Source of the DNA: G963664115 sp965263045
GTDB taxonomy: Bacteria; Acidobacteriota; Terriglobia; 20CM-2-55-15
Assembly (NCBI GenBank): GCA_965263045.1
Contig: CBDHGK010000041.1
Span: forward strand, 1,922,001-1,986,000
DNA: 64,000 bases
Direction of reading: 5' to 3'
The number at the start of each line of letters is the position of its first letter. Within the stretch, counting starts at the first letter, position 1. The notes beneath the pieces were generated by a model that worked only from the letters and a program-made list of their open reading frames with translations, made no database searches and was not told where the DNA came from. Of this stretch, positions 16,499-25,181 are shown piece after piece. A program made the position numbers and the translations under genes.

Positions 16499-17611
16499 AT
16501 GAAATGGACCAGTTTCGCAGCAGTGGGCGCACTCCTTGTCCTGTCGGTGTCAACGGTGGCCGCCGCGGGTCAGGAACTGCGGACACCGTGGGGCGACCCG
16601 GACCTGCAGGGGATCTGGAGTAATCCCTACGTGACACCGCTGGAACGGCCGGAAGAGTACGGCACCCGGGAGTTCCTGACGGAAGAAGAAATCCTGATCG
16701 CCGAGTCGGAATTGCTGGAACAGTCCCAACTGCCGGGTCGTGACAGCCGGAGTGCGGCAGGGACGGAAAGAGATGTGGCCCTCGCCTACAACGACCACTG
16801 GTTCGGTGATCCTTCCATGGACCGGGGCGCGCGCACGTCACAGATCATCGACCCGCCGGACGGGAGAATTCCACCGCTGACCCCCGAGGCACAGACCAGG
16901 ATCGGAGCGCAGAGAGAGTATCTCCAGGCACTGCTCCAGGGTACTTCCGGGGGGCGGCCGGGACCGATCTCACCGCGGCGATCGGAACCGCCTCCCGACT
17001 ACAATCTCGACCGAATGAATCGCACGGACGGTCCCGAGGACCGGAGCGGCCCTGAGCGGTGTTTCGGTTTCAGTCTGCCGGTGTTGCTCGAGTCCGGGAC
17101 TTTCGGAGGGGTCGCGCGAATTGTTCAGTCACCCGGAAGCGTGGGCATCAACTACGATATGGGTCAGGGCCAGGGCTTCAGCCGTGTGATCCCCATCACG
17201 GATCGCCCACACCTTTCCCCACATATGCGGCAGCGCTACGGCGATGCCCGCGGCCGGTGGGAAGGAGACACGCTTGTCGTGGACGTGACCAATTTCCAGC
17301 AACAGACGGATTTCGAGGGTTCCCGCGAAAATCTGCATCTGATCGAACGCTACAGAAGGATCGATGCCGATACGCTGGCGTTCCAGGTCACAATAGAGGA
17401 CCCGACGACGTTTACAGCACCGTTCACCGCGGTCCAGGAGCTGACGAAGAACAGCGAACAGGCCAATCAGGTTTACGAGGGTGGTTGCCATGAGGGTAAC
17501 TACGGCATGGTCGGCATGCTGGTGAACACGCGTGCCGCGGAAAGGGCCTTTGCGGAAGGGCGGGGTCCGGATCCGGCGACACAGGACAACGCCACCGGTG
17601 GCGGCGGGTAG
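16499..17611 (+). CDS. Secreted protein of the 'EGDTLVVDV' family
   Basis: The start is ATG 16499 behind GGAGGAG; the frame upstream is non-coding. The 370-residue product has a signal peptide (about 1-23, cleavage near AAA-GQ), then TPWGDPDLQGIWSNPY and the family core GRWEGDTLVVDVTNF near residue 255, followed by ERYRRIDADTLAFQVTIEDP. I know this as a widespread secreted family of unknown function; two further paralogues lie at 19169 and 21225 on the other strand. Two paralogous membrane proteins follow with 16-base spacing and a 1-base overlap, suggesting one operon. A Pro/Arg-rich linker lies in the middle. Function not assigned. Confidence 0.85.
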   Translation: MKWTSFAAVGALLVLSVSTVAAAGQELRTPWGDPDLQGIWSNPYVTPLERPEEYGTREFLTEEEILIAESELLEQSQLPGRDSRSAAGTERDVALAYNDHWFGDPSMDRGARTSQIIDPPDGRIPPLTPEAQTRIGAQREYLQALLQGTSGGRPGPISPRRSEPPPDYNLDRMNRTDGPEDRSGPERCFGFSLPVLLESGTFGGVARIVQSPGSVGINYDMGQGQGFSRVIPITDRPHLSPHMRQRYGDARGRWEGDTLVVDVTNFQQQTDFEGSRENLHLIERYRRIDADTLAFQVTIEDPTTFTAPFTAVQELTKNSEQANQVYEGGCHEGNYGMVGMLVNTRAAERAFAEGRGPDPATQDNATGGGG

Positions 17612-17627
17612 TCGGCCGAAGACCGGA

Positions 17628-18194
17628 ATGTTTCTTATCGCTTTCCTCGAATCTCTCGCCGAGTCTCCGTGGAGCATCGGGCTCCATGAGTCGCGATACG
17701 CCTACCCCCTCATCGAATCGGTTCATGTCTGGGCGCTGTTTTTGTTTGTCGGTCTCGTGGTCGTGTTTGACCTGCGTCTCGTCGGCTGGATTATGCCGCG
17801 CGTGGGGGTGCGGGAGGTTTACCGGCGACTGATACCGTGGACCATAGCCGGCTTCGTCATCATGGTTATCAGCGGAGCAATGCTCTTTTCCGCGATACCC
17901 CTGCGCTCCTATCAGAACATTTTCTTCCGCGTTAAAATGATCTTCCTGGTGCTGGCCGGTTTGAATGTCTGGGTCTTCCACTCGGGAATCTACCGGCGTG
18001 TGGCCACATGGAGCCTGGAGGCGGTGCCTCCCAGGTCAGCCCGGATTGCCGGAGCTCTTTCCCTGGTGCTGTGGGTCGGCATCATCTTTTCAGGAAGAAT
18101 GATTGCGTACAACTGGTTTGACTGTGACCGACAGCCACAACCGGCCATCATCAATTATCTGACCAACTGCGTGCCGGTCGAGTCCGAGTACTGA
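17628..18194 (+). CDS. Four-helix membrane protein (DUF6644-like), first copy
   Basis: The start is ATG 17628, giving 188 residues; the longer frame overlaps the preceding gene. Four membrane helices are evident: YAYPLIESVHVWALFLFVG, TIAGFVIMVISGAML, MIFLVLAGLNVWVF and IAGALSLVLWVGIIFSG. Conserved-looking polar residues are HESRYAYP and ESVHVWA. It is paralogous in layout to the next gene (E-x-x-H in the first helix, LRL-x-G after it), and I tentatively relate both to DUF6644. The embedded His could bind haem or metal, which is inference. It is coupled to its neighbour by TGATG at the junction. Confidence 0.75.
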   Translation: MFLIAFLESLAESPWSIGLHESRYAYPLIESVHVWALFLFVGLVVVFDLRLVGWIMPRVGVREVYRRLIPWTIAGFVIMVISGAMLFSAIPLRSYQNIFFRVKMIFLVLAGLNVWVFHSGIYRRVATWSLEAVPPRSARIAGALSLVLWVGIIFSGRMIAYNWFDCDRQPQPAIINYLTNCVPVESEY

Positions 18195-18667
18195 TGTCGC
18201 TGCTGCCGTTCTTCGAGTGGTGCGAACAATTGCCCATTGGCGAGGCGATTCGGAATTCACTCTGGCTGTTTCCCGTAATCGAAGCCTTTCACCTGGTGGG
18301 TCTGGGCGTGCTGGGAGGCGCCGTGTTGCTGCTCGATCTGCGGCTGCTGGGCCTGGGTCTGAAGGGCCAGCCGGCGGACGAGGTCGCCAGGGCCGCCGAA
18401 CCCTGGCTGCTGGGCAGTCTCGGGTTGATGCTCGCCTCCGGCTTTCCGCTATTTCTCTCGGAAGCGATCCGGTGCTACTACAGCACGGCCTTCTGGGTGA
18501 AGATGACTTCGCTGCTGCTGGTGATCCTGTTTACATTCACGGTGCGGCGTCGGGTCGCGCACGGGGCAGCATCGATACCCAAGCTGGAATGCCAGATTGC
18601 CGCCCTGGTCTCGCTGGCCTTGTGGGCAGGTGTGGGATGGGGCGGACGCTGGATCGGGTTTTCCTGA
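18194..18667 (+). CDS. Four-helix membrane protein (DUF6644-like), second copy
   Basis: The 157-residue protein begins MSLLPFFEWCEQLPIGEAI. Helices: LFPVIEAFHLVGLGVLGGAV, PWLLGSLGLMLASGFPLFLS, VKMTSLLLVILFTFTV and IAALVSLALWAGVGWGGRW. The EAFHLVG motif corresponds to ESVHVWA in the upstream gene, and RCYYSTAFWVKM to RSYQNIFFRVKM. Its ATG overlaps the upstream stop (TGATG), so the two are translationally coupled and probably form a heteromeric membrane complex with the secreted protein at 16499. That partnership is inference from layout. Confidence 0.82.
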   Translation: MSLLPFFEWCEQLPIGEAIRNSLWLFPVIEAFHLVGLGVLGGAVLLLDLRLLGLGLKGQPADEVARAAEPWLLGSLGLMLASGFPLFLSEAIRCYYSTAFWVKMTSLLLVILFTFTVRRRVAHGAASIPKLECQIAALVSLALWAGVGWGGRWIGFS

Positions 18668-18689
18668 CTCCGCCCCTGCATTGGCCCGC

Positions 18690-19133
18690 TTACGGGCGTT
18701 CGACCGGTGCGCCTGTTCCCGACGATCCTAAGAATAACGTTCTTCCGTCGGGTAGGGTCAGGTCCCTGCCGTTCGCTCTCCGTGAGCCATCCTTCGCCCG
18801 GTAGCCATCAACGACGATCTCGGTACCCGCTACGAGAGAGTCTCTCGTAAAGCCGCGCCGGTACAACACATTGGGGGTGCCGGCTTCAACGGCCCATCGT
18901 TCCATGGTCCCATCAGGGAGTTCGACTTCGACGTGGATCCACGCGTGGGGATTGGTCCATTGCATCCGCACGACGGTGGCCGTGAAGTGGACCGGGTTGT
19001 TGGCGTCAAATTCGGCCGCGAAGGCGTGATGGGCCGACGCGGGCGCTGCGGCCAGAATCAGAATCGCGCCAACAATCGCGACGGTGATGGCTGATGTAGC
19101 TGACATTGGGTGCGGTCTCCTTTTCATATTCAC
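18690..19133 (-). CDS. DUF6152 family secreted protein, first copy
   Basis: The 147-residue protein has a signal peptide (hydrophobic about 13-32, ending ASA) and then the family signature HHAFAAEFDANNPVHFTATV, VRMQWTNPHAWIHVEV and LTLPDGRTLFLG. DUF6152 proteins are small exported OB-like beta barrels of unknown function, often next to the 'EGDTLVVDV' secreted family, as here: the partner (19169-20179) lies immediately upstream on the same strand, 35 bases away. The His-His after the signal peptide could bind metal (speculative). Confidence 0.88.
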   Translation of the reverse strand: MNMKRRPHPMSATSAITVAIVGAILILAAAPASAHHAFAAEFDANNPVHFTATVVRMQWTNPHAWIHVEVELPDGTMERWAVEAGTPNVLYRRGFTRDSLVAGTEIVVDGYRAKDGSRRANGRDLTLPDGRTLFLGSSGTGAPVERP

Positions 19134-19168
19134 TCAGTTTAACTCGATTCACCGGGTTTTGCCGGACC

Positions 19169-20179
19169 TCAGGGTTCAACCGGCGGGTTGCCCGACCAAT
19201 GTATTTCATAGACATCTTCACCCGGCGGTACCTTGCGCGTGATGTCGACATCCATCGTCCGGCCTTCCCAGCGCGTCACAAGGGGTTCGCTGCGCAGGTG
19301 GCCGTAGATGGTTTCCTCGACGTGTTCGAAGCATCGGAAGTCCAGGAGCTGGGCGTCGGGTTCCAGCCGGCGGTAGAGCGGCAGACTGATGGTCCACGGT
19401 CGCGTGAACACCTTGGAGTCTTCAATCGTTGCTTGGTAAAGGATCGCATCTCGGCTGATGGGAGTGTAGCGTTCCTCAACTTCCAGCGCGTCGCTGTGAA
19501 AATTACCGGACCTGTCGAACCAGGTGTAGGGCGTGAAGTTCATAACATCGACAACCAGCGTGTCGCCCTCCCAGCGCCCGAGGGAGTATCCCATGAAGGC
19601 CTCGCCCGGATAGGGGTCGACGGTGTCAAGATTGATCGTTCTCTGGGCATTGGCAAACTCGAAAACCATCATGACTTTGTTCGTACTCTGAACAATCTGG
19701 AACGGATAGGGCAGATACATCGCACGCGGCACTCCCGGCATATAGCATTTGATTTCCGGGTCGCGGTCCAGCCAGTGGACTTGATTATCGATCTTCCGCT
19801 CCGCCGCCCAGGGTTGGTAGGGAATCTCGTCGCCTTCGACCACTCCCATGCCCGGCGGGGCCCAACCAATGGTGCCGAGCGCAACGACCGGGGCCGCCAG
19901 CACCGGTACATCGGGGTACACGCCGGCCTGGGCCACCAACGGCCGTGCGTCGTGGGTCTGAAGGTCCCAGTTGGCCGTGCTGTGGGTCTGCCATATCCCA
20001 CTGAAGTCGGGTTTGCCGTCTGCGGTGCGTACGATTGATGACGCGCCCGCTGAGTCCATGTTGAGGCCGGACATCGGCGACGTCAGCATCCACATCAGCG
20101 ATGCCCCACCCACGATGATGGCGGTCACGATCACGATTATTGCGTCTCTGAATCTATTTTGCATGGATCGAGTGACCAC
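19169..20179 (-). CDS. Secreted/anchored 'FSGIWQ - EGDTLVVDV' family protein, second copy
   Basis: The 336-residue protein has an N-terminal membrane helix (about 12-32). The family blocks are RTADGKPDFSGIWQTHST near residue 50, the central CYMPGVPRAMYLPYPFQIVQ, then GRWEGDTLVVDVMNF near 205, followed by FHSDALEVEERYTPISRDAI. It forms an operon with the DUF6152 gene downstream. The same association, in reverse order, recurs at 21225-22507. Function unknown; the repeated DFSGIW motif and a predicted beta-rich fold suggest an extracytoplasmic lipocalin- or propeller-like binding protein, which is inference. Confidence 0.85.
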   Translation of the reverse strand: MVTRSMQNRFRDAIIVIVTAIIVGGASLMWMLTSPMSGLNMDSAGASSIVRTADGKPDFSGIWQTHSTANWDLQTHDARPLVAQAGVYPDVPVLAAPVVALGTIGWAPPGMGVVEGDEIPYQPWAAERKIDNQVHWLDRDPEIKCYMPGVPRAMYLPYPFQIVQSTNKVMMVFEFANAQRTINLDTVDPYPGEAFMGYSLGRWEGDTLVVDVMNFTPYTWFDRSGNFHSDALEVEERYTPISRDAILYQATIEDSKVFTRPWTISLPLYRRLEPDAQLLDFRCFEHVEETIYGHLRSEPLVTRWEGRTMDVDITRKVPPGEDVYEIHWSGNPPVEP

Positions 20180-20705
20180 CTCAAGTGATTGACTTCATGG
20201 GTTTGGCCGTCAATAGTTTCCGCATGGCGCTCGATGCCGGCCGGGATCTCCGAGCATGTTACATCGGCTGCATGTTGCTTCATCAAAACAACAAAGTCAA
20301 CATAGTCAGTTCCCAGGCTGTGACTCATTCATAAATCCGGCGCCGGGCCGGTTCAAAGCTGAGGCCGAACGCCCGATCGGATGTCGGGCCGGGAGCAACC
20401 GCGCCCGGGCATCGAGGAATCCGAACCCCTCCCGAAGGACCTGGAAACCGCGCCCAGTGGCCAGTTCCAGAACCTGTACGTCCGTTTGTCGGCCCCGATC
20501 AATCGATCGGGCTCGGGATTCGCTGAGGTGTCGGGCATCGTGATCGACCAGAGGAGTGTCTTGGTCACTGAACTGCAAGGTGGTTTTCAGTGGAGTGCCC
20601 CGATACTTGTTGCGATAGCGAAGCCATATTCGGGCCGTTCCAAAATGCGCCGGTCGGAAAACCCGATCCGGCAATGGTGATCGCTCCGGGCAGGAGGCGG
20701 CTCGT
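20180..20705. other. Intergenic stretch, no convincing gene
   Basis: Overlapping frames on both strands (for example minus 20306-20674 and plus 20381-20680) have Arg-rich, low-quality translations without ribosome sites. It may include a decayed gene. No repeat was recognised. Confidence 0.4.
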
Positions 20706-21113
20706 TTGCACCGATCGACAAGTTTTCAACGACTTGCAATAGTATCTGCCATCGGATTGATGTTGCTGGTGGCGTGTCGCGCCCCGTTTCAGGTGCGGGT
20801 GACGGATCTGCGTGGTGGGGCCCGACCTTATTTCTATGAAGGTGAGTCCCTGAAAATGCACGTCCACTGGGGTCAGGAAGCCAGGGACATGGCCGTAATC
20901 TGTCAAGTGCTTGACACGTATCGGGGAGAAACAAAGTGGCAGGGGCGTTCCACCGTGCCGAACGTGGAAACCGGGTCCCTCGAGGTCTTGTCGTTTGATC
21001 CGCCGCTCCCGCTGAACGGCCAACTCGGGTTGACCCGGGGTGGGTATCGATGGATATGCGAACTCGAAGACGCCGCGCGGTCGTCGGTCTACTTCGACAT
21101 CATTGAGCGATAG
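20706..21113 (+). CDS. Small lipoprotein, unknown function
   Basis: A TTG start at 20706 is preceded by AGGAGG with good spacing. The 135-residue product begins with a type II signal peptide, LAIVSAIGLMLLVAC, whose lipobox LVAC puts the lipidated Cys at residue 24. The mature part is predicted beta-rich (VRVTDLRGGARPYFYEGESL ... SSVYFDIIER) and resembles no family I know. It is monocistronic and convergent with the 21225 gene. It is likely attached to the membrane and faces the periplasm. Confidence 0.65.
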   Translation: MHRSTSFQRLAIVSAIGLMLLVACRAPFQVRVTDLRGGARPYFYEGESLKMHVHWGQEARDMAVICQVLDTYRGETKWQGRSTVPNVETGSLEVLSFDPPLPLNGQLGLTRGGYRWICELEDAARSSVYFDIIER

Positions 21114-21224
21114 CAGCCACCTCATAGAGCGCTAACAGCCACCTCCAGGCCAGCAGCGGTCAGGAAGTCGTGGATGCCCCCCTGCATGCACGCTCGAACC
21201 GCGGATCGGGTTCACCGGGGTGCT

Positions 21225-22040
21225 TCACGGGTTCTCGGTCTCATCGAAAACTTCTCGGAAATACAGGGCATCCTGCGTATCCACACAGATCGATTCCCGA
21301 ATGCGGTCTTCTGGAGGCCGTCTCCGCAATGTCACCGTTTTTGACCACGGGCCGGAAAGGACGTTCGGGTCTTCGACCGTGGCCTCATACACCAGGGTGT
21401 TTGCGTCGCTCATGTGATAGCGCTCGACGACATGTAGATCCTCAGTGTGGAACGTCCCGAGTCTGTGAATCCAGGTCTCATCGTTAAAGCCGATGACATC
21501 GACAACGAGGGTGTCTCCGTCCCATTCGGCCACCGAGTCTCCCATGTAGGTTGGAAACCAATCATCGGGGTGGTCGCGTCCGTCTGTTGGAATGATCCGG
21601 AATCGGTGTTCGGCTTCGTAAAGAAATATTACTTCTCCCGGAATCTGAACGATTCGGAGCGGATGTGGATTGCCCGTCTGACGGGGGATGCCGCGGGGAA
21701 TGCAGCGTAGCATCGGATCGTCGGCCTCGGTGAATGCCCGCACACGGTCCATCACTTCCGGCCGGTAGGGAAGACCTCCGCCTGGATTTGCGAGCCTGTT
21801 CGCCGAGGACCGCTCTTCTTGTTCGAGAGTGAAGTTCGATATGTCCAGCATGTTGGTCTGCCAGATGCCCGAAAAATCGACCCGGCCATCGGGGGCACGG
21901 GGTATCAATTCAGATGCGTTGTCGGTCGCGACGCGTTCGTTCCCGTTCTGCGGCAAGACAGCGGCAATGGCCCCGGGCAGCAGGACCAGAGCCGTCAACG
22001 CCAGCGTCGTGACGGCGGCGACCAGACGGCGATGGGTCAT
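21225..22040 (-). CDS. Secreted 'FSGIWQ - EGDTLVVDV' family protein, third copy
   Basis: The 271-residue protein has a signal peptide (about 1-27). Family blocks: RAPDGRVDFSGIWQTNML near residue 50, CIPRGIPRQTGNPHPLRIVQ near 115, and AEWDGDTLVVDVIGFNDETW near 175 followed by FHTEDLHVVERYHMSDANTL. It is shorter than its paralogues at 19169 and 16499, ending soon after the conserved core. It lies 59 bases downstream of a DUF6152 gene on the same strand, forming a second such pair. Molecular function unknown. Confidence 0.85.
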   Translation of the reverse strand: MTHRRLVAAVTTLALTALVLLPGAIAAVLPQNGNERVATDNASELIPRAPDGRVDFSGIWQTNMLDISNFTLEQEERSSANRLANPGGGLPYRPEVMDRVRAFTEADDPMLRCIPRGIPRQTGNPHPLRIVQIPGEVIFLYEAEHRFRIIPTDGRDHPDDWFPTYMGDSVAEWDGDTLVVDVIGFNDETWIHRLGTFHTEDLHVVERYHMSDANTLVYEATVEDPNVLSGPWSKTVTLRRRPPEDRIRESICVDTQDALYFREVFDETENP

Positions 22041-22099
22041 GTTGGGGTTCCCCCTAAATAGACGTGGTAGACATGGGCCCGAGTCCGGGCAGTCGATGC

Positions 22100-22507
22100 C
22101 TATTGGTTTTCGCTTTCTGAACTGGCGCCGATCGGAAGAATCCGTCCGTCGGGCAGCGTCATCCGGTTGCCGCCCGCAACCGGCCGGGCTCCGACTCGAG
22201 CATGCCAGCCCGTGACGGTCACGGTGTCTCCCGGACTCACCGTGTTCCGGGACCAGCCCTGCCGGACCATCATCGTTGGAGGATATCCTTCAAAGCCCCA
22301 GGTGACGACTTCGCCGTTTGGCCCGGCAACGTCGACGTAGAAGTACATGTGCGGGTTTTTCCAGTCTACCTTGTTGATCACGCCCGTCACGGTGAAGGGC
22401 TGGTCCTTGTCGAAGATCGCTGCAAACGAGTGATGGGCACGTGCCGGCGTTTCACACAGGACCAGGACGCATACGATGACCAGAGTGCCAGAAATACGTT
22501 TCAACAT
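22100..22507 (-). CDS. DUF6152 family secreted protein, second copy
   Basis: The 135-residue protein has a signal peptide (LVIVCVLVLCETPARA) directly followed by the family start HHSFAAIFDKDQPFTVTGVI, then NKVDWKNPHMYFYVDVAG and RMTLPDGRILPIG. It is clearly paralogous to the gene at 18690-19133. It is the first gene of a two-gene unit with the 'EGDTLVVDV' protein at 21225. Role unknown; the two families probably act together outside the cytoplasm. Confidence 0.88.
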   Translation of the reverse strand: MLKRISGTLVIVCVLVLCETPARAHHSFAAIFDKDQPFTVTGVINKVDWKNPHMYFYVDVAGPNGEVVTWGFEGYPPTMMVRQGWSRNTVSPGDTVTVTGWHARVGARPVAGGNRMTLPDGRILPIGASSESENQ

Positions 22508-22821
22508 GCGTTCTCCTTATGCCTGTCTTGATCGGGCATCCAGGCAGGCACGACGATTCGGCCCGTGAGATGCCAAACGCTCTCAGATTAGCGAGATGCG
22601 CGGGCCCGGGTCAACTGATGTTGCCCGGTCCGGCTGCTTCTTGAGCCAGCCCATCGATCGATACGGTGCCGGTGAGTTTCTTGCGGAACACTGTCCAAAT
22701 TCGTATCAGGCACCGATAATGACAGGCACTCGCCGAGAGGGGTGAGACAAGAGAACGGTTTTCGTCCGAGTTACTCGATAGAATGACAGCGCATGAGACC
22801 CCAGCATGGAGGATAAGAACA
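22508..22821. other. Divergent intergenic region
   Basis: It separates the minus-strand DUF6152 unit from the plus-strand 22822 gene and should hold both promoters. No clear -35/-10 pair or RNA gene was identified. Confidence 0.4.
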
Positions 22822-23310
22822 ATGGGAAATCCGAGGGAGGCACCTGACGTGGAGCTTTACATGGAAAGGGTGCGAATCATATGCAGCGGGATAGTGGGTG
22901 AAGAGTTTCTGCCGCTGGTTGAGCAGGCGCAGAAGCTGACTTTCGGGGAGGACGATTCGAAGCTCGAGCCGGCCCGACAGCTCTACCAGCGTGCATTCGA
23001 TCTGTTCCGCAAAGGCTATAGTCTCTTCCTGGATAATCCGGAATCCTACGAAGCGCTCGTGACCTGGAAGGAGGAGACGACGCTCCCCTGGAAGGAGGCT
23101 GGGACCATCGTCGACGGGAAGGGACGCCCCGGCGTGCACGAGGCTCTTTTCGAAGGTTACGACGACTGTCTGAGCGATTATCTCTTCTGTCTTGCCCAGC
23201 TGGCGGACGTATACCGTCGGGAAGGTCGGACTTCCAGGGCGGCGGACTGTAACACGCGTGCTGAAGAGCTGCGCCTGTTTGCCCAGATGATGAGCCAGGA
23301 CCGAAAATAG
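22822..23310 (+). CDS. Hypothetical helical protein upstream of the MutS-like gene
   Basis: The start is ATG 22822, with GGAGGA eight bases upstream, giving 162 residues. The sequence is helical and charged with a TPR-like rhythm (LEPARQLYQRAFDLFRKGY, then CLAQLADVYRREGRTSRAAD near the C-terminus), suggesting two or three helical-hairpin repeats that could bind a protein partner. There is no signal peptide. It ends just before the membrane MutS-like gene on the same strand and may be co-transcribed. I do not recognise a named family. Confidence 0.65.
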   Translation: MGNPREAPDVELYMERVRIICSGIVGEEFLPLVEQAQKLTFGEDDSKLEPARQLYQRAFDLFRKGYSLFLDNPESYEALVTWKEETTLPWKEAGTIVDGKGRPGVHEALFEGYDDCLSDYLFCLAQLADVYRREGRTSRAADCNTRAEELRLFAQMMSQDRK

Positions 23311-23333
23311 TCGAACCTTGAATTGCTGTGGGA

Positions 23334-25157
23334 ATGAAGGAGAGTGTGGAGCATCCCGACATCGAAATGACCGTGGGGCTACAACCATTCAAGGAATACA
23401 CAGAGCGCCTCAGACTACGGCGTGAAATGGTTGAAACCTGTGCCGGCCGCCATCGGATGATGGTCCGCCTGCGATTGGCAACGGCCCTGCTGGTCTTCAT
23501 CGCGCTCTGGGTTGGGGCGCGCCAGAACCCGGTACAGATATGGCCGATCCTCGTTCCGGTTGTGCTCTTCATTGGCCTGGCCATCTACCACGGAAAGATC
23601 CTGCGGCGCTCGCGCCGCGCATCCCGCTCTGTGGAATTCTACGAACGGGGTCTGAGGCGAATCGACGGGACTTGGGTCGGGGAGCCGCCATCCAAGATCG
23701 CCTACGTCGACGAATCGCACCTGTACGCACCGGGTCTGGATATATTCGGAAAAGACTCTCTGTTTGGACTCCTCTCGACGGCCCGAACCCGAACCGGCGA
23801 GGAAACTCTGGCCCGGTGGCTCGGTGAACCGGCCCTTCGAGAGGAGATTCTCCTCCGGCAGCAGTCGGTCGAAGAGCTCAGATCCAGGGTGGATCTCCGC
23901 GAAGATCTTGCGATTCTGGGGTGGGAGGTGCGGGCCACCCTTCACCCGGAGCGGATGACGCGCTGGGGACATTCTCCCCCTCTCCTCGAATCCGTCCCCC
24001 CACGCGTCATCGCGCCAATCCTTGCCGTCGGCGTTTACTACACACAAATCGAGTACTGGTTTCGGGGAGGCAGCGGACTCTCTGCCGCTCTGTTCCTGGC
24101 GCTGGCTGGCCTGTTCGGTTTGTATTTCAGGGATCGGGTGCGCAAAGTGATTGACGCGGTCGAACAGCCCGAAAGAGAACTGGAGGTGCTTTCGCTGCTT
24201 TTTTCCAGGCTCGAGCGTGAGAAATTCAGCTCTCCCAAACTTCAGGGATTGCGACGGGCACTCGATACCCGCGGAAACCCGCCCTCGAAGGAAGTCTCCC
24301 GACTCGTCTTCCTGGTCGATCTCCTGAACTCCCGACGGAATCAAATGTTCATGCCACTCGCCGCTCTGATGCTGTGGTCGACGCAGGTCTCTTTCGCCGT
24401 CGAGGGTTGGCGTCGCCGCTGTGGCGCGTCACTGGGGGGCTGGCTGGATGCGATCGGCGAATTCGAGGCCCTGTGCGCCCTGGCGGGATATGCCTACGAG
24501 CACCCCGAAGATCCATTTCCCGAGATCGTGGATGATCCCTGCTTTGACGGCACCAGTCTGCGGCACCCGCTGCTTGGGCGCGATGACTGTGTGCCAAACT
24601 CGGTGCATCTGGGACCCGATCTCCAACTCCTGGTGCTCAGTGGTTCCAACATGTCCGGAAAGAGCACTCTCTTGAGGACCATTGGCGTCAATGTGGTACT
24701 GGCCCTGGCGGGGGCCCCAGTGCGTGCGGACCGGCTGCGTCTGTGTCCGTTGGCGATGGGTGCCACGCTGCACATACAGGACTCGCTCCAGAGCGGTACC
24801 TCGCATTTTTACGCCGAGATTCATCGATTGCGAGACATCATGGAACTCTGCGAGGGCCCGCTTCCGGTGCTGTTTCTGCTGGATGAAATCTTCCACGGCA
24901 CCAATTCCCACGATCGCGCGATCGGCGCGGAAGCCGTGGTGCACAACCTGGTGGAGTGTGGCGCGCTGGGTCTGGTTACAACCCACGACCTCGCTCTGGC
25001 AACAGTGGCGGACAGATTGGCCCCGAAAGCGGCCAACGTCCATTTCGAGGACCATCTGGAAGAGGGGACGATGGTATTCGACTATCGCCTGCGGCCGGGC
25101 GTCGTCGAACGGAGCAACGCCCTCGACTTGATGCGGGCCGTCGGTCTGAAAGTGTGA
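23334..25157 (+). CDS. Membrane-anchored MutS-like ATPase
   Basis: The product has about 607 residues; starts at 23328 (GTG), 23334 (ATG) or 23367 (ATG) are all possible. The C-terminal 200 residues are a complete MutS ATPase domain V: Walker A GSNMSGKSTLLRT near residue 438, DSLQSGTSHFYAEIHRL, Walker B LFLLDEIFHGTNSHDRA, and LVTTHDLALATVADR. The N-terminal part has no mismatch-binding domain; instead it has two hydrophobic helices (about 45-90) and further hydrophobic stretches near 230-265 and 340. This is the short membrane-associated MutS-paralogue architecture, so canonical mismatch repair is unlikely. The role is unknown; it may process DNA junctions at the membrane. Confidence 0.88.
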   Translation: MKESVEHPDIEMTVGLQPFKEYTERLRLRREMVETCAGRHRMMVRLRLATALLVFIALWVGARQNPVQIWPILVPVVLFIGLAIYHGKILRRSRRASRSVEFYERGLRRIDGTWVGEPPSKIAYVDESHLYAPGLDIFGKDSLFGLLSTARTRTGEETLARWLGEPALREEILLRQQSVEELRSRVDLREDLAILGWEVRATLHPERMTRWGHSPPLLESVPPRVIAPILAVGVYYTQIEYWFRGGSGLSAALFLALAGLFGLYFRDRVRKVIDAVEQPERELEVLSLLFSRLEREKFSSPKLQGLRRALDTRGNPPSKEVSRLVFLVDLLNSRRNQMFMPLAALMLWSTQVSFAVEGWRRRCGASLGGWLDAIGEFEALCALAGYAYEHPEDPFPEIVDDPCFDGTSLRHPLLGRDDCVPNSVHLGPDLQLLVLSGSNMSGKSTLLRTIGVNVVLALAGAPVRADRLRLCPLAMGATLHIQDSLQSGTSHFYAEIHRLRDIMELCEGPLPVLFLLDEIFHGTNSHDRAIGAEAVVHNLVECGALGLVTTHDLALATVADRLAPKAANVHFEDHLEEGTMVFDYRLRPGVVERSNALDLMRAVGLKV

Positions 25158-25181
25158 GGCCCGGCGCGGTACCGCGGGCTG

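Noticed and set aside
20306..20674. Minus-strand frame of 122 residues
   Set aside because: Arg-rich, overlaps equally long frames on the other strand, no start signal; at most a gene remnant.
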